A stretch of DNA of 64,000 nt from Dactylorhiza incarnata (taxonomy: Eukaryota > Streptophyta > Magnoliopsida > Asparagales > Orchidaceae): positions 11,922,001 to 11,986,000 of the forward strand of contig JAWHQI010000009.1 of NCBI GenBank assembly GCA_033032865.1. The letters run 5' to 3'. Made by a program: the position numbers and the translations under genes. The notes beneath the pieces are model-generated. The model was not told where the DNA came from, ran no database searches, and was given only the letters and a program-made list of their open reading frames with translations. Below, piece by piece: positions 19,505 through 30,750 of this stretch (positions within the stretch are counted from its first letter, which is position 1; each line of letters begins with the position of its first letter).

Positions 19505-20560
19505 CAACAAATTTTGTTGATCTCGTATTGACTACACGAGTCCAATGCAACTGATTAAGGTCAAATCTGAGTTCATTTGCCCATTATTCCATAATGGCGT
19601 CGTCGTGACGCACAATAATACTCAAAATAGTGATATCACCATACGATTTTGGATTCGAACGAAACGAGTTCAGTCGCACTTGTATTGACTATACAAGTCT
19701 ATAGGAACTGACAGAACTCGAATCGGAGTTCGTATGCTTAATATCCAAAATTTGCGTCTTGGTGGCACGTTACTCGAAATGCCATATTCTCCATATGAGC
19801 TCTGCGTGAGATGAAACGAGTTCAGTTGCACTCGTATTGACTATACAAGTCTAACGCAACTGACAGAAGTCGGTTCGGAGCACGTATGCTCAATATACTA
19901 AAATGATGTCATTGTGACGCGCTACGATGCTCAAAATGAACATTTTCTCTAAACAGCCTCGGATCGAGACGAAACGAGTTCCGTTGTACTCGTATCAACT
20001 ATATGAGTCTAACGCAACTGACGAAAGTTGATTCAGAGTACGTGTGCTCCATATACTAAAACGGCGTTGTCGTGATACGCTACGACACTCAAAATGGTCG
20101 TTTTCCCTAAACGACCTCGGATCAAAGCGAAACGAGTTCCGTTGCACTCGTATCAACTATACGAGTCCAATGCAACTGACGGGAGTGGATTCGGAGCACG
20201 TATGCTTCATATACTAAAACGACGTTGTCGTGATGCGCTACGACACTCAAAATGGTCGTTTCTCTAAACGACCTCGAATCGAGACGAAACGAGTTCCACT
20301 GCACTCGTATCAATTATACGAGTCTAATGCAACTGTCGAAAGTCGATTCGAAGCATGTATGCTCCATATACTAAAACGACGTTGTCATGGTGCGCTACGA
20401 CACTCAAAATGGTCATTTTCTCTAAACGACCTCAGATCGAGACGAAACGAGTTCCGCTGCACTCGTATCAACTATACGAGTTTAGTACAACTGGCAGAAG
20501 TCGATCCAGAGCATGTATGCTCGATATACTACAGGGGTTACCGACTAGTTTCTAGGGTAC
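19505..20560. repeat. Tandem repeat, 157-158 bp unit, six copies plus a partial
   Basis: The anchor GAAACGAGTT recurs at 19661, 19813, 19971, 20129, 20286 and 20444, giving spacings of 152, 158, 158, 157 and 158 bp. Each unit carries a small hairpin ACTCGTAT-(5)-ATACGAGT. In the first full copy it is ACTTGTAT/ATACAAGT, still paired. The array probably belongs to a reverse-strand gypsy-like LTR whose edge is at 20633. Confidence 0.85.
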
Positions 20561-20633
20561 CCTACAGGGGGTCGAGTCACTTTTATTGGGTCATCTAGGT
20601 TCCAAGTGTCCTAATAAAAGTCGGGATGTTACA
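20561..20633 (-). repeat. Edge of a reverse-strand gypsy-like LTR
   Basis: The minus strand reads TGTAACATCCCG from 20633. This is the same 12 bases that open the solo LTR at 59869 and a standard start of plant Ty3/gypsy LTRs. The left limit of this LTR is not identified. Confidence 0.5.
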
Positions 20634-20829
20634 TGAGGCATGTGCGTACTTGGATTTTTAGCGAGCTGAATCAGAACTTGGTAGCGGGCTTTTATATATT
20701 AGCGTACTTTATAAGAAAAACTAATTAAAAAGCAAATTGACATATGATACGGAGAAAATATATAAATTAATATATAAAAATTAATATTTTTGCGCTAATA
20801 ACTTTAGCTAAATTATGTATTATCGTCAA
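20634..20829. other. Short AT-rich spacer
   Basis: No coding sense and no recognisable element. It separates the LTR edge from the palindromic satellite. Confidence 0.5.
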
Positions 20830-22520
20830 TGGGTCTCATGGTGCATAGTAAACCTATACACCGTGGGCCTCTCGACGTGCTGCATTTCTATTTGTTCTGG
20901 ACAAAGTCCGGGACTCGGACCCTAGAATTTTTCCACTTCAGAAAATTTTGGGTCTGAGTCCCGTATGTCAGCTGGCGTCCGGGACCAATAGAAATCCATC
21001 TTTCTACAGCAGGCAATGGGTCCCACATTGCACAGTAAACTTGTGCACCATGAGCCTCACTATGTGCTGTACTTCTATTGGTGCCAGACAAGGTTCGGGA
21101 CCCGGACCCAAGAATTTTTTTCAATGGAGAAAAAATTGGATCCGAGTCCCAGACGCCAGCTGGCGTCCGAGACCAATAGAAATCCACCTTTTTGCAGCAT
21201 GGAGTGGGTCCCGCGGTGCACAATAAACCTGTGCACCATGGGCCCCACTGTCTGCTGCATTTCTATTGGTCCTGGACAAGGTTCGGGACCCGAACCCAAG
21301 AATTTTTCCAATGGAGAAAATTTTGGGTCACAGTCCCGAACACCAGCTAGCGTTTGGGGCCAATAGAAATCCACCTTTTTTGCATTAGGTAGTGGGTCCC
21401 GCGGTGCACAGTAAACTTGTGCACCATGGGTCCCAATGCCTGTTGCATTTCTATTGATCCCGACAAGGTCTCGAACCCAAGAATTTTTTCAATAAAGAAT
21501 AATTTGGGTCTGAGTCCCGGATGCCACCCGACGTCCATGACCAATAGAAATTTACCCTTTTGTAGCAGGTAGTGGGGCCAGCGTTGCACAGTAAATATGT
21601 GCATCGTGAGCCCCACTGCTTGCTGTATTTCTATTGGTCTGGACAAGTTCCAGGACCCAGACCCAAGAATTTTTGCAATGGAGAAAAATTTGGGTCCGGA
21701 TCTCGGACACAGCTGTTGTCCGGGACCAATAGAAATCCACTTTTTGCAGTAGTCAGTGGGTCCCATGGTGCATAATAATTATGTGCACCATATGCCCTAC
21801 TTCCTACTGCATTTCTATTTTTCTCGAACATGGTCCGGGACCCAGACCCAAGAATTTTTTCATTCGAGAAAATTTTTGGTCCGGGTCTCGGAGCTAGCGT
21901 TCGGACTAAGAGAAATTCCCCTTTTTGCAGCAGGCAGTGGGGCCCACGGTGCACAGGTTTACTGTGCACCGCGGGACCCACTTCCTGCTGCATTTCTATT
22001 GGTCCCGGACAAGGTCCGGGACCCAGATTTTTCCAATGGGGAAAATTTTGGGTCCGGGTCCTTGACTCCAGCTACCAATAGAAATCCACCTTTTGTAGAA
22101 GGCAGTGGGTCTCGCGGTGAACAGTAAACCTGTGCACATGGGCCCACTGCATGCTGCATTTCTATTGGTCCCGAACAAGGTCCGGGACCCGGACCCAATA
22201 ATTTTTCCAATGGAGAAAAATTTAGGCGAACGTCAGCTTGCATCCGTGACCAATAGAAATCCACCTTTTGCAGCAGGCAGTGGGTCTTGCGGTGCACAGT
22301 AAATCTGTGCACTATGAGCCCCACTGCCTGCTGCATTTCTATTGGACCCAGACCCAAGATTTTTCCATTGGAGAAAAAATTGGGTTCGGTCCTGGATGCC
22401 AGCTAGCCTCCGGGACAAATAGAAATAAACTTTTTTGCAGCAAGTAGTGGGTCCCGCGGTGCACAGTAAATTGGTGCATCGTGGGCCCCACTATCTACTG
22501 CATTTCTATTGACCCTGTAC
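20830..22520. repeat. Satellite of alternating hairpins (about 165-190 bp unit, about ten units)
   Basis: The anchor ATTTCTATT recurs at about 20885, 21070, 21260, 21447, 21630, 21810, 21992, 22158, 22336 and 22500, and its complement AATAGAAAT recurs between them. Each unit contains two long palindromes. One has arms GCAGCAGGCAGTGGG...GGTGCACAG around TAAA. The other has arms TTGGTCCCGGAC...GGGTCCGGGT around an AT-rich centre (AAGAATTTTTCCAATGG). The array is therefore nearly identical to its own reverse complement. Overlapping open frames on both strands are by-products. The origin (fold-back element or LTR-internal satellite) is unknown. Confidence 0.85.
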
Positions 22521-23312
22521 ATAAAACTTGAGTTCCAAAATTTTGAGAGTTTATTTTTAATTCGCTAATATGTGCTTCCACCGTAAAATGGATTGAGAAA
22601 TTTGCAATAAAATGGAAGCATTTAGTTATTTTAGGCTTCGTTTGGCGCACCTTTTTGCTCCGGTGGGTTTGGACAAAAACACAACCATCATATTTAACAA
22701 GACATTGGGTACGATGGCCACCAAGAAAAGAAAATTTGTTTTGAACATAAAATGTGGATGAAGTTCCTTAGGTGAGGTCGGGCGTGCACGAACAAACGTT
22801 CAAAACCTTTACATTCACAACCGTGACCGCAATCAAAGTTTCATTGAGATGTTGAAAAGTTGTGGGTTCCCAAAGATTCAAGCTCAATGAGCCATAATGG
22901 CGATTTGAGGGTGCTTGGAGGAAGGAGGAGAAGAGGGGGCCTATGGGCACCAGTGGGTCGAGGCGCCCTTCCCGAGCCTCTTCAACGGCCTAAAGGCGTC
23001 GGATTGGAGGCGACGATGTCTATTTCAAGGGTTAAACGTACTCGAAATTGCCCGAAATTGAACCCGTTAGAATCATCTCGACAAGCTGGTCGAGGTCATT
23101 GTTTAATTGCTCTAATCCGACCGCTTTGATTTTCTGGGTACCCATCCATAATCATTTAGATAAAATTATATTATTAAATTTATTTATCATAGATTAAAGA
23201 GATCGAGACTGATGTCAAGTGAGTTAGAGAGTTGAAAGACTGATTTCATCAAAAATAAATTATATGAACTGATTTCTAAAAGCAAGTAAAGTATAGGTAA
23301 TTATTTCACAAT
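22521..23312. other. Unclassified sequence
   Basis: Starts AT-rich. A TTCGTTTGGCGCACC word at 22637 resembles a transposon terminal inverted repeat, but I find no matching partner end. A GC-rich patch at 22860-23130 is open in one frame for 89 codons with no recognisable domain. Confidence 0.35.
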
Positions 23313-24860
23313 GGCTCTGTTTGCGACAGCTCTAGCGGATGAAAAATCTGCTGATTGAATAGAGCTTTTAGAATAGAGCTTTCAGAAAAACTCTTATGAG
23401 AGAGCTGCATACTGTTTGGAGAGTCTTTGCATAAGTGATGATCGAATATAGCTTTTTCATTTAAGTTGTTTGGTAGACGGTTTGAAAACTGCTTTTTAAA
23501 TAAAAATATTGAAATATAATGGTTGTGAAAACTCGCGCCCAGGCAAACACGCGTGTCCGGTCAAAAAATAGTCGCTCTGGCGAAAAAACGACCGCCCGTG
23601 CAAAAAACGGACGGCTGGGTGAAAAACGGTCGACCGGTCCAAAAACGGTCGCTCGGGCAAAAAACGATCACATGGGAAAACACGGGCGCCCGGGTGAAAA
23701 CGCGCGCCCGGTCGAGAAAATGCGCCCTGGGCAAAAACGGCTGTACGGGAGAACAATAGCCATCGGGCAAAAAATGCGCGTCCGGCGAAAAATGCGCATC
23801 CGGGCGAAAAACTGTCGCCCGAGAGAAAAACAGTCGCATGGTCGAAAAACACGCGCCCGGGCAAAAAACGCGCGCCCGGGCGAAAAACGCGCACCTCGGG
23901 CAAAAACGACCGTCCGGGAGAATAATAGCCCCTCGGGCGAAAAACGCGCGTCTGGGCAAAAAACAGCCGTCAGGGCGAAAAACAACCTCACGGTCGAAAA
24001 ACGCGCGCCCGGGCAAAAAAACCCGCGCCGGGCAAAAAACCAGCGCTCAGGCGAAAAACGCGCGTCCGGACGAAAAATGGTCGTCAGGGCGAAAACAGCC
24101 GCATGGGCGAAAAACGGCCGCAAGTGGGAAAACGCGCGCTCGAGCAAAAATCCGCCTCCCGGGAGAAAAAACCGCCGTGCGGGCGAAAACGTCCACCCAG
24201 GCGAGAAATGACTGCCCGGGCGAAAAACACCCGCCTGGGCGAAAAACAAGCGCTCGGGCAAAAAATGCGTGCCCGGGCAAAAAAGGCCTCACGGGCGAAA
24301 AAACGGCCGCCCGGGCGAAAAACGACCGCTCGGGCGAAAATGCGCGCCCGAGCAAAAAATGGCCGTGCGGGCGAAAAATGGCCGTGTAGGCGAAAAACGC
24401 GCGCCCTAGCAAAAAAATGGCCGACCGGGCAAAAAATATCCGCCCGGGGGAAAAAACACGCGCCCGGGCGAAAAAGGACTGCCCGAGCGAAAAATGAATG
24501 CCAGGGCGAAAAATGCACGCCCGGGCGAAAATAATGAGAGCCCGGGCGAAAAATGGCCGCACGGGCGAAAAATGAGTGCACGGCCGAAAACGAGTGCCCG
24601 ACCGAAAATGCGCTCTCGGACGAAAATACTGGAGTGGTATGCAACGAGGTGGAGTTAATAAAAGAGAAAAAACTAAAAACAGAAAAAACGATTTTTACAA
24701 AGCTATGTTGGACTGGCTTCTCAAAGAACCTCTAAAACAGCTTATTTGAAGAAGCCCTTTTCAAAAAGCTAGGCTAAAGAGCTGTCTCAAACAGTTAAAA
24801 AATAGCGCTGGCGGTTGGAAAATAGATTTTCCATCCCCCAGAGCTATCCCAAACATAGCC
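23313..24860. mobile_element. Non-autonomous TIR transposon carrying a minisatellite
   Basis: The left end GGCTCTGTTTGCGACAGCTC and the right end, read in reverse (GGCTATGTTTGGGATAGCTC), match over about 40 bp with scattered differences. AAT flanks both ends (23310-23312, 24861-24863) as a possible 3-bp target duplication. There is no transposase; the interior is mostly the 19-bp minisatellite. The ends resemble 'GGC(T)CTGTTTG' termini common among plant hAT or PIF derivatives, but the superfamily is uncertain. Confidence 0.65.
23525..24630. repeat. 19-20 bp CpG/A-tract minisatellite (more than 50 copies)
   Basis: The unit is close to CGGGCGAAAAACGCGCGCC: a CpG-rich half that often contains the palindrome GCCCGGGC, followed by five or six A. 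Units vary at the same few positions (CGGGCA, CGGGTG, CCGTGC). The array keeps all frames open for long distances on both strands, giving Arg/Lys-rich or Phe-rich pseudo-proteins with no domain. It is starkly GC-rich compared with the surrounding AT-rich DNA. Confidence 0.9.
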
Positions 24861-25430
24861 AATATTGCATGTTGTTTTTTTGGCCGAAATAAATTTGAGT
24901 GTTATTAGCATCATACTTTTGTCTATAATTATTTTTTGTTAATCACAAATTATTTTTCAGAGAAAATTTTATCATTAAGCAAAATTGTTATGCGTAATTA
25001 ATTTTTTTGAAAGATAAAAAACAGGCAACGTAAATCAAGTTTTTATACCTGAGAATTAAGGGTCTATTTGGGAGAGCGGTGGCTGGGAGTTTTTATACTC
25101 AGTTCAAAACCGTCACGTTCGGTTCACTACTTTTGGCTCCCGATTTTTGGTTTTCATGATAAATAATGCCTTTCAGTCGTTCGATTGGCAGGAAATGTCA
25201 GAGGGAATCGGAAATAGTGAAAACTGTGGCTTTTCATTAATGCCTAGCCCCAAAACCTGTCCCAAACCCTGTTTTTTTCATGGAAGAGCTCCTGCATCCC
25301 TCGCGCCCGCAACCCTCGTCCTCCTGTTGCGCCGAGCCTGCGATCGATTTTGCCGGCGGTGAGGGGAGTCTTCCTCTTTTCCGTTCTATTTTCCTCTTCG
25401 TAACTCTTCGATGCATTCCATCCTGTATCC
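24861..25430. other. Unclassified spacer
   Basis: AT-rich, then a GC-richer patch (25260-25400) with no recognisable protein. TTTGGGAGAGCGGTGGCTGGGAG at 25068 may be a transposon end. No gene. Confidence 0.35.
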
Positions 25431-25560
25431 GAACAACAAAATTGCCAAATTCCAATTCCTGCAGCTCAAAATCTTCCTGCAGCTGAACAACATAATTGGA
25501 ATTCAGGAAAACCAAATTTACTGAATTCCAATTCTCCAAAACCAAAACTTGCGATCTGAA
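25431..25560 (-). mobile_element. PIF/Harbinger terminal fragment
   Basis: Read in reverse, the segment begins GGTCCGTTCAGATCGC and then has several GGAATT(C/G) words, just like the termini of the PIF copies at 28082 and 30747. A TAA follows its end. The opposite end may be near 25068. Only the end is clear. Confidence 0.45.
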
Positions 25561-25564
25561 CGGA

Positions 25565-26005
25565 CCATAAATGTATTATATCGTCTCTGAAAATGATTTA
25601 AGCGTATTGATCACGTCGAGCATAGCAAATTGCTCCTAGCTAAGATTGCTGGATTTGGGGTTTAATTGTCTATCCGGAAACATTCCATCGACAAAGTGGG
25701 TGTTTGAGCGTAATGTCCGGCCCTCCAAAACTCCACCAAAATCTTCGATTGGATGGCCAATCTTGCAGCTCTTTCCAAGTTATTTTCTATAATTTACCTT
25801 GAATATGGAATGTTTGGGATGTTTTTGTACATGTGTGAACTTGCGTGCGTGTTCAGAGAAATTATGTCAAATTTCCTTTAGGCACGCGCATGTGCTTTAT
25901 GGCGCACGTGCGTGCGGATCCAGTTCCCTAGAGGCTTGTGCTAGAGGTTTTCCGGAAGTAGATTTTATGCATATGCGGGTTCTTCACGCACGCGTGTGTG
26001 GTTAC
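25565..26005 (+). repeat. Old LTR remnant, part 1 (GCACGCGTGTG palindromes)
   Basis: Words such as GGCGCACGTGCGTGCG and CACGCACGCGTGTGTGG (25880-26000) match the palindromic array that resumes at 33135-33190 and 45105-45235. I read the three pieces as one gypsy-type LTR split by two later insertions. Confidence 0.45.
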
Positions 26006-26713
26006 TGTAACGACCCAAAATTTAATTCAAACTAAAACCAAATTAAAACAAGTAAATAAATTCCCGAAGAATAGAAAATGAGATCAGTGTCGAATTTTTT
26101 GACGTTTTATCAGACATTTGATTTATTTGATTTATTTGCTTGTCGATGTTTATTCTAGGCGCTGTGTTATTAAGGTCTTAAGATATAAAGTGGCTTTGTA
26201 GTTCTAAGTGAGGTGGCTTTTGGCCTGGATGGTTTGATTTATATGGCTGGATACAATCAATTTAATTGGGAATAAGTCATGTCTCCGGATGCATCTGGGT
26301 TAATTAAAGCAGTTTCAAAGTCGGTTCTAAACCGACCTATTGCTGGGATAAATTACGGGAATATCGACCTCCTATCTCATTCTCGCACGATCTCGACGGA
26401 TGCTGCTCTCTGCTTCACGCTAGGACTCGACAATTTTCTCTCTAGGCGTCGACGATAACAGCCTTTCTCTCCTTTTCCCTCTTTGACTCTGATGGAGAAG
26501 CTCTCGGAAGAGCTAGACATCGGTTTTACTCCCCTCCTCCCTCTTCGTTGTCGACATGGGAGCCTTCTGTGGAGCTAGGGCAGTGGTTGTACACCTCTCC
26601 TTTCTTCTCCTTATTTCGGTTGTAAGCTTCTCTCCTTTCATATATTTTTTTCCTCTATTTCTGGGTTATGGTAAATTGCATGAAAATGATTCAACAAAAG
26701 TGAAATCAAATTA

Positions 26714-28078
26714 GGTACCATTCGGCCCGCCTCTTTTGGAATTTCAACTTTGGAATTCACCGGTCCAATTCCATTTCCCCGGTTCGACACATTGGAATTC
26801 ACATGAAATTGAATTTACACCAATTCCCAATTCTTAGGATCTCGACTTGAACCTCCCTCAATTCCAAATATCTCACGCAGAGATGAGCGAGCGGCTTCTC
26901 CCCAGTCGACGTTCCTTTCGTTGCTTCGTTCCCGCTGATTGTCCAACACCTTCGGTAACATCTTCCTCCTTTACCTCCTCTTCTCCTTCCTCGTCCTCTT
27001 CTTCTACATCTCGCTCCTCTTATTCTTCTTTTTCTTCTTCTTCTTCTTCTTCTTCTTCTTTTTATTCTCCTTCCTCTTCTTCTTCTTTTTAGTCATCTTT
27101 AGGCGGATCTGAGTTATTAAGTTTTGGTATTTTTTTAGTTTAGATCTTAAAATATGCTGCTCCGTGGATCTGAGTTTATTTTTGGTAATTTTTTCTGCTG
27201 CTTTGTGAGATCTAATTGTTGTAATGGTATATCTTTTTTGTTGGAACTGAGAACAAATCATTGAGATGTATTTACAATGAATATAAGAGTATATGCATTG
27301 ACTTGGGAGTGTTATGTGATAATGATAATGCCACATGTAGTCATGATGCGACAACGACCAAGAATGTTATCGAGATAGACATGGAGTCCTTTGTGGAAGA
27401 AAGTAACAATCCAGGAGATCATCCTGGATTTGTGGGGGAGGGAAGCAAAAAAAAGAAGAAAAAAAGATCAGGTGGGATTGATGCATTGCAAGAAGCCATA
27501 GCTAGTGTTGCCCCTAGCATGGTAAGTCATTTCTTGAAAGACACGCTATTACTGTAGATGCATCGATGGCGCGTGCTTAAGCCATATATGTTGCCCTTGG
27601 TAATATACCGCAGTTGCAGAAACATGAATTACTCAAGGTCATGGATATACTCTCTCGCGACACCATTAAATTTGGGGTATTCATGACTTTGCCAGACGAC
27701 CTTAAGTTGGAGTGGCTCTTAATGCAACTTAATTAGTACTATTTATGTGGACTATTTATTTGTTGACTTTTTATGCGTGCATCTTTTTAATATGTGTGGA
27801 CTTTAATATGTGTGTGAAATGTTTGTTTGTGTACTTTAATGTTCTATGTTATGTATGAACTTTCTTTTGTTTGAATTATTTTTTCTACTATCAATTCCAA
27901 TTTCAAATCTGAATTCCATTCTGCAACCGAATAGAAAAATTGTCCAGTTCCAATTTCTGATGTCCAATTATGCACAGCATCCGAACTACAAAATTGGAAT
28001 TCAGCCAATTCCAATTCCTGCTGGTTTTGGAATTGCCTGAATTGTCTGAATTCCAATTCCAGGCTGCCAAATGGGCCC
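26714..28078 (+). mobile_element. PIF/Harbinger copy A (transposase lost)
   Basis: Left end GGTACCATTCGGCC after TTA (26711-26713); right end in reverse GGGCCCATTTGGC before TCA (28079-28081). Both subterminal regions are full of GGAATT/AATTCC words. It retains a remnant of the accessory Myb/SANT-like ORF1 but no transposase. It abuts copy B in mirror orientation. Confidence 0.7.
27261..27735 (+). pseudogene. PIF/Harbinger ORF1 remnant (Myb/SANT-like partner), C-terminal part
   Basis: The open stretch at 27261-27557 contains an acidic segment, a Lys-rich stretch (GSKKKKKKRSGG) and IDALQEAIASV. The same sense continues after a stop (27555-27557) to the terminal LPDDLKLEWLLMQLN, ending near 27733. 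This order is typical of the C-terminus of the PIF ORF1 protein that binds element ends together with the transposase. The N-terminal SANT domain is not recognisable; a Ser-coding TCT microsatellite (27000-27090) lies upstream. The protein is broken and probably not functional. Confidence 0.55.
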
Positions 28079-28081
28079 TCA

Positions 28082-30747
28082 GGGTCCGTTCGGCTGACCG
28101 GAATTGGAATTGAGGAATTGGAATTCAGCTAATTTCAAAACCAGTAGGAATTAGAATTGGTTGAATTCCAATTCTGTTGTTCGGTTGCTGTGCAGAATTC
28201 AGTATCAGAAATTGGAATTGGACAATTCTGCTGTTCGGCTGCAGAATAAAATTCAAACCTGGAATTCAAATTGGAATTGAAATTTTCGAAAGACATAAAA
28301 TAAAACACATAATTATAGTCCTCACACATATTAAAGTCCTCACACATAATAAAGTCCATACACATTATTATAGTTATCACACATATTAAAGTCAATACAT
28401 ATTAAAAAGATGCACACGGAGTGAGTCAATTCTACTAAGTAAACTGCATGCGGAGCCACTCCAACCTAAGTTCATCCGGCGAAGTCCTCTACGAGCCTGA
28501 TAATCATTAAACATAGTTATCGCTAAATTATCTCTAAAATTGGTCCACTCATTTGTAGCTTGAATTGAATTGACATCTTCATCGTAGTCTTATAGCTCCT
28601 CCACGTGATCTGCTGTCATTAACTCTGCATCCACCTCATCAAGTAATTGAGTATCACTCTCTAATCTCCTCTCAACTAGAAAATTGTGCAAAATGCAGCA
28701 TGCATTAATAATTTGCACCTGTAATTAGAACATGTTACCACCACCTCAATTGAAGCTCTTATGTTGCATGCAAATTTAAAATTACATGTACTTTAAGTTC
28801 AAAAAATGACTGTTCTCTCAGTATTGTCCATCGCTTCTTTAACAAGCCAAACGTCCTCTCGATTACATTTCTTTCTCGAGCATGATGTAAATTAAATAAT
28901 TCTTTATAAGTTGTGGGGTTATAACCCTGTGTCGACCACTCCTTAAGGTGATATCCTGTCGAACGATAAGGAGCTAGAAAACCGGAATCATTTGTGTACC
29001 CCGCATCAACAAGATAATACTTACCTACACGTATATAAATTTTAAGACATTAACAACAGTTTATACCATGGTTTACATTAAAAGAAACAAAATTTTACAT
29101 TAATTTACCAGTTGGTACTACGAATCGATCTGTCCTCTCCATAGCATCACGCTAAAACTCTAGAATCTGAAGAAGAACCTTCCCATCCAGGCAAAACATA
29201 TAAAAACTTCATGTGTTTATCACAAACACCGAGAACATTAGTGGTGATTGTCTGCTTTCGATTTCTAAATCTACCCTGATCTTTCGTTGGAACTGTAACT
29301 CGAATATGAGTGTCATCTAGTGCACCGACGCAGTTCTCAAACCACTTCCAACTTGATTGTTGTCTAGACTCAGACAACTTAATATAATCTTTTCCGATGT
29401 GCAGAATTGCTCTCTGCACTATACCAAAGTGTCTACTAATAGTGTCAGTGGACCTTGAAAAGGTAAAACCAACATCACGAATTTTTTTGTTGTGTGTCAG
29501 GACATATAAAAATAATGCAACTGATTCTTTCACCGAACATAAAAACTTTCGTGAACTAAATTCGTTGCGGCTAGGATATCACATAACTCTCCAAAAGTTG
29601 ATTTACTGATACGTAGCAAATTGAAACAATTGATATTAGGTCCATTATAAATGCGACCTAGTAAAATAGATCGTAACTCATTTTTAGATGCAATGTGTAC
29701 TGGTCCCTTTGGAATGGTCTGTAATGCGGCTGCGGCTGCAGCTAGCGTTGTCAAGAAAGCACCTTTAATAATTACTTCAAACTCATATTCAGAGTCCGAA
29801 TCAAAATCCGATTCATCCATCTAAAAAAAATTGAAACGAGTACAAAATTAATAAGCTAAATAACTAGGTGGAGCCTCCTATGTTCATTACGATGTAGGGA
29901 AGATAAGATCTTGTGTTATAATACATTAAACATAGATATGTGAAGTAAATCCAAATTGCCAACACATGCACACTTAATAATCCAAACAACATATAACATT
30001 TTATTATAGTCCAAACATCACTGTTAAAATCAGAACATCACTGTTAAAATCAGAACAGCACTGTCCAAACAACAATGTTAAAATCAGAACATCACTATTA
30101 TACTCCAAACAGTACTGTTATACTCCATTGATATGTTTTAACATTTTATTTTTGCACTATTATACTCCAAAATCAGAACAGCACTATTATAACGATTTAT
30201 ATCACCAGTGTTGAAACGATTATACTCCAAAATCATAACATCATATTACAGCATATAACACCATTGTTGAAATGATTTATAAGAACGAACGGAAACGTTT
30301 TATAAGAACGGAAAAGGAAACGATTTAGAAGAACGAACGGAAACGATTTTTAACGATTTATATCAAAGAAAATGAGTAGAAGAACGAACGGAAACGATTT
30401 AGAAGAATGATTTAGAAGATGGTTTTATTTTGGCATTATTTAGAGGAAGAAGAAAAGGAGGAAGAAGAAGATCGAGGAAAAAGAAGATCAGAATATTACT
30501 TAGAACCGACGACAGGGAAGAAGGTGCGCCGCACTGGATGGGTAGGGTTCCGCTTCCGCTTCCGCTCCGCCAAAACCAACAAAAATCGGGGTAGAGGCAA
30601 AGAATTGGACCTAGCGTTATAACAAGTTCGCGGAATTGACGCGAATTCCAATTCATCGTGAATTCCAAAGCGCCGAACACCCGATTTTGAATTCCGCCTC
30701 ACCCAATTCCAAAACTGAAATCCAATTCCGATCGGCCGAACGGACCC
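28082..30747 (-). mobile_element. PIF/Harbinger copy B (transposase retained)
   Basis: The ends GGGTCCGTTCGGC (28082, and in reverse from 30747) form terminal inverted repeats. TTA follows at 30748-30750 and TCA precedes at 28079-28081, consistent with a TTA target with one change. The first 200 bp are an inverted copy of the last 200 bp of copy A. Transposase lies on the minus strand. The AT-rich part 29830-30400 holds repeated ATCACTGTTAAAATCAGAAC words and nothing coding. Confidence 0.8.
28433..29820 (-). pseudogene. PIF/Harbinger transposase (DDE_Tnp_4 type)
   Basis: The minus-strand ATG at 29820 opens MDESDFDSDSEYEFE and a helical N-terminal region. A frame change near 29530 leads into SVALFLYVLTHNKKIRDV, then the first catalytic Asp in VGALDDTHIRV and the second in GSSSDSRVLA. 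A likely intron (29108-29025, GT...AG) precedes KYYLVDAGY. The catalytic Glu is in NVIERTFG. A second likely intron runs at about 28790-28719. IINACCILHNFLVERR and TNFRDNLA follow. A nonsense codon breaks the region before NEWTNFRDN. After TNFRDNLA a frame change leads into a tail ending LRLEWLRMQF, which is the C-terminus of ORF1, not transposase: copy B has lost the ORF1 body between them. Confidence 0.75.
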
Positions 30748-30750
30748 TTA

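Noticed and set aside
20888..22418. Many ORFs of 60-139 codons on both strands
   Set aside because: They repeat the same peptides on opposite strands because the satellite is palindromic.
23525..24630. Array resembling a CRISPR locus
   Set aside because: The units are contiguous 19-20 bp repeats without unique spacers, in a plant genome and with no cas genes.
23519..24644. Long overlapping ORFs on both strands (up to 230 codons, Arg/Lys-rich or Phe-rich)
   Set aside because: They arise from the 19-20 bp minisatellite, which lacks stop codons in every frame. No domain, no codon structure.
26847..27092. Ser-rich ORF of 81 codons
   Set aside because: Translation of a TTC/TCT microsatellite inside PIF copy A.
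30399..30702. Opposed ORFs of 67-93 codons near the right end of PIF copy B
   Set aside because: No transposase or ORF1 similarity; overlap on both strands in a GA-rich stretch.
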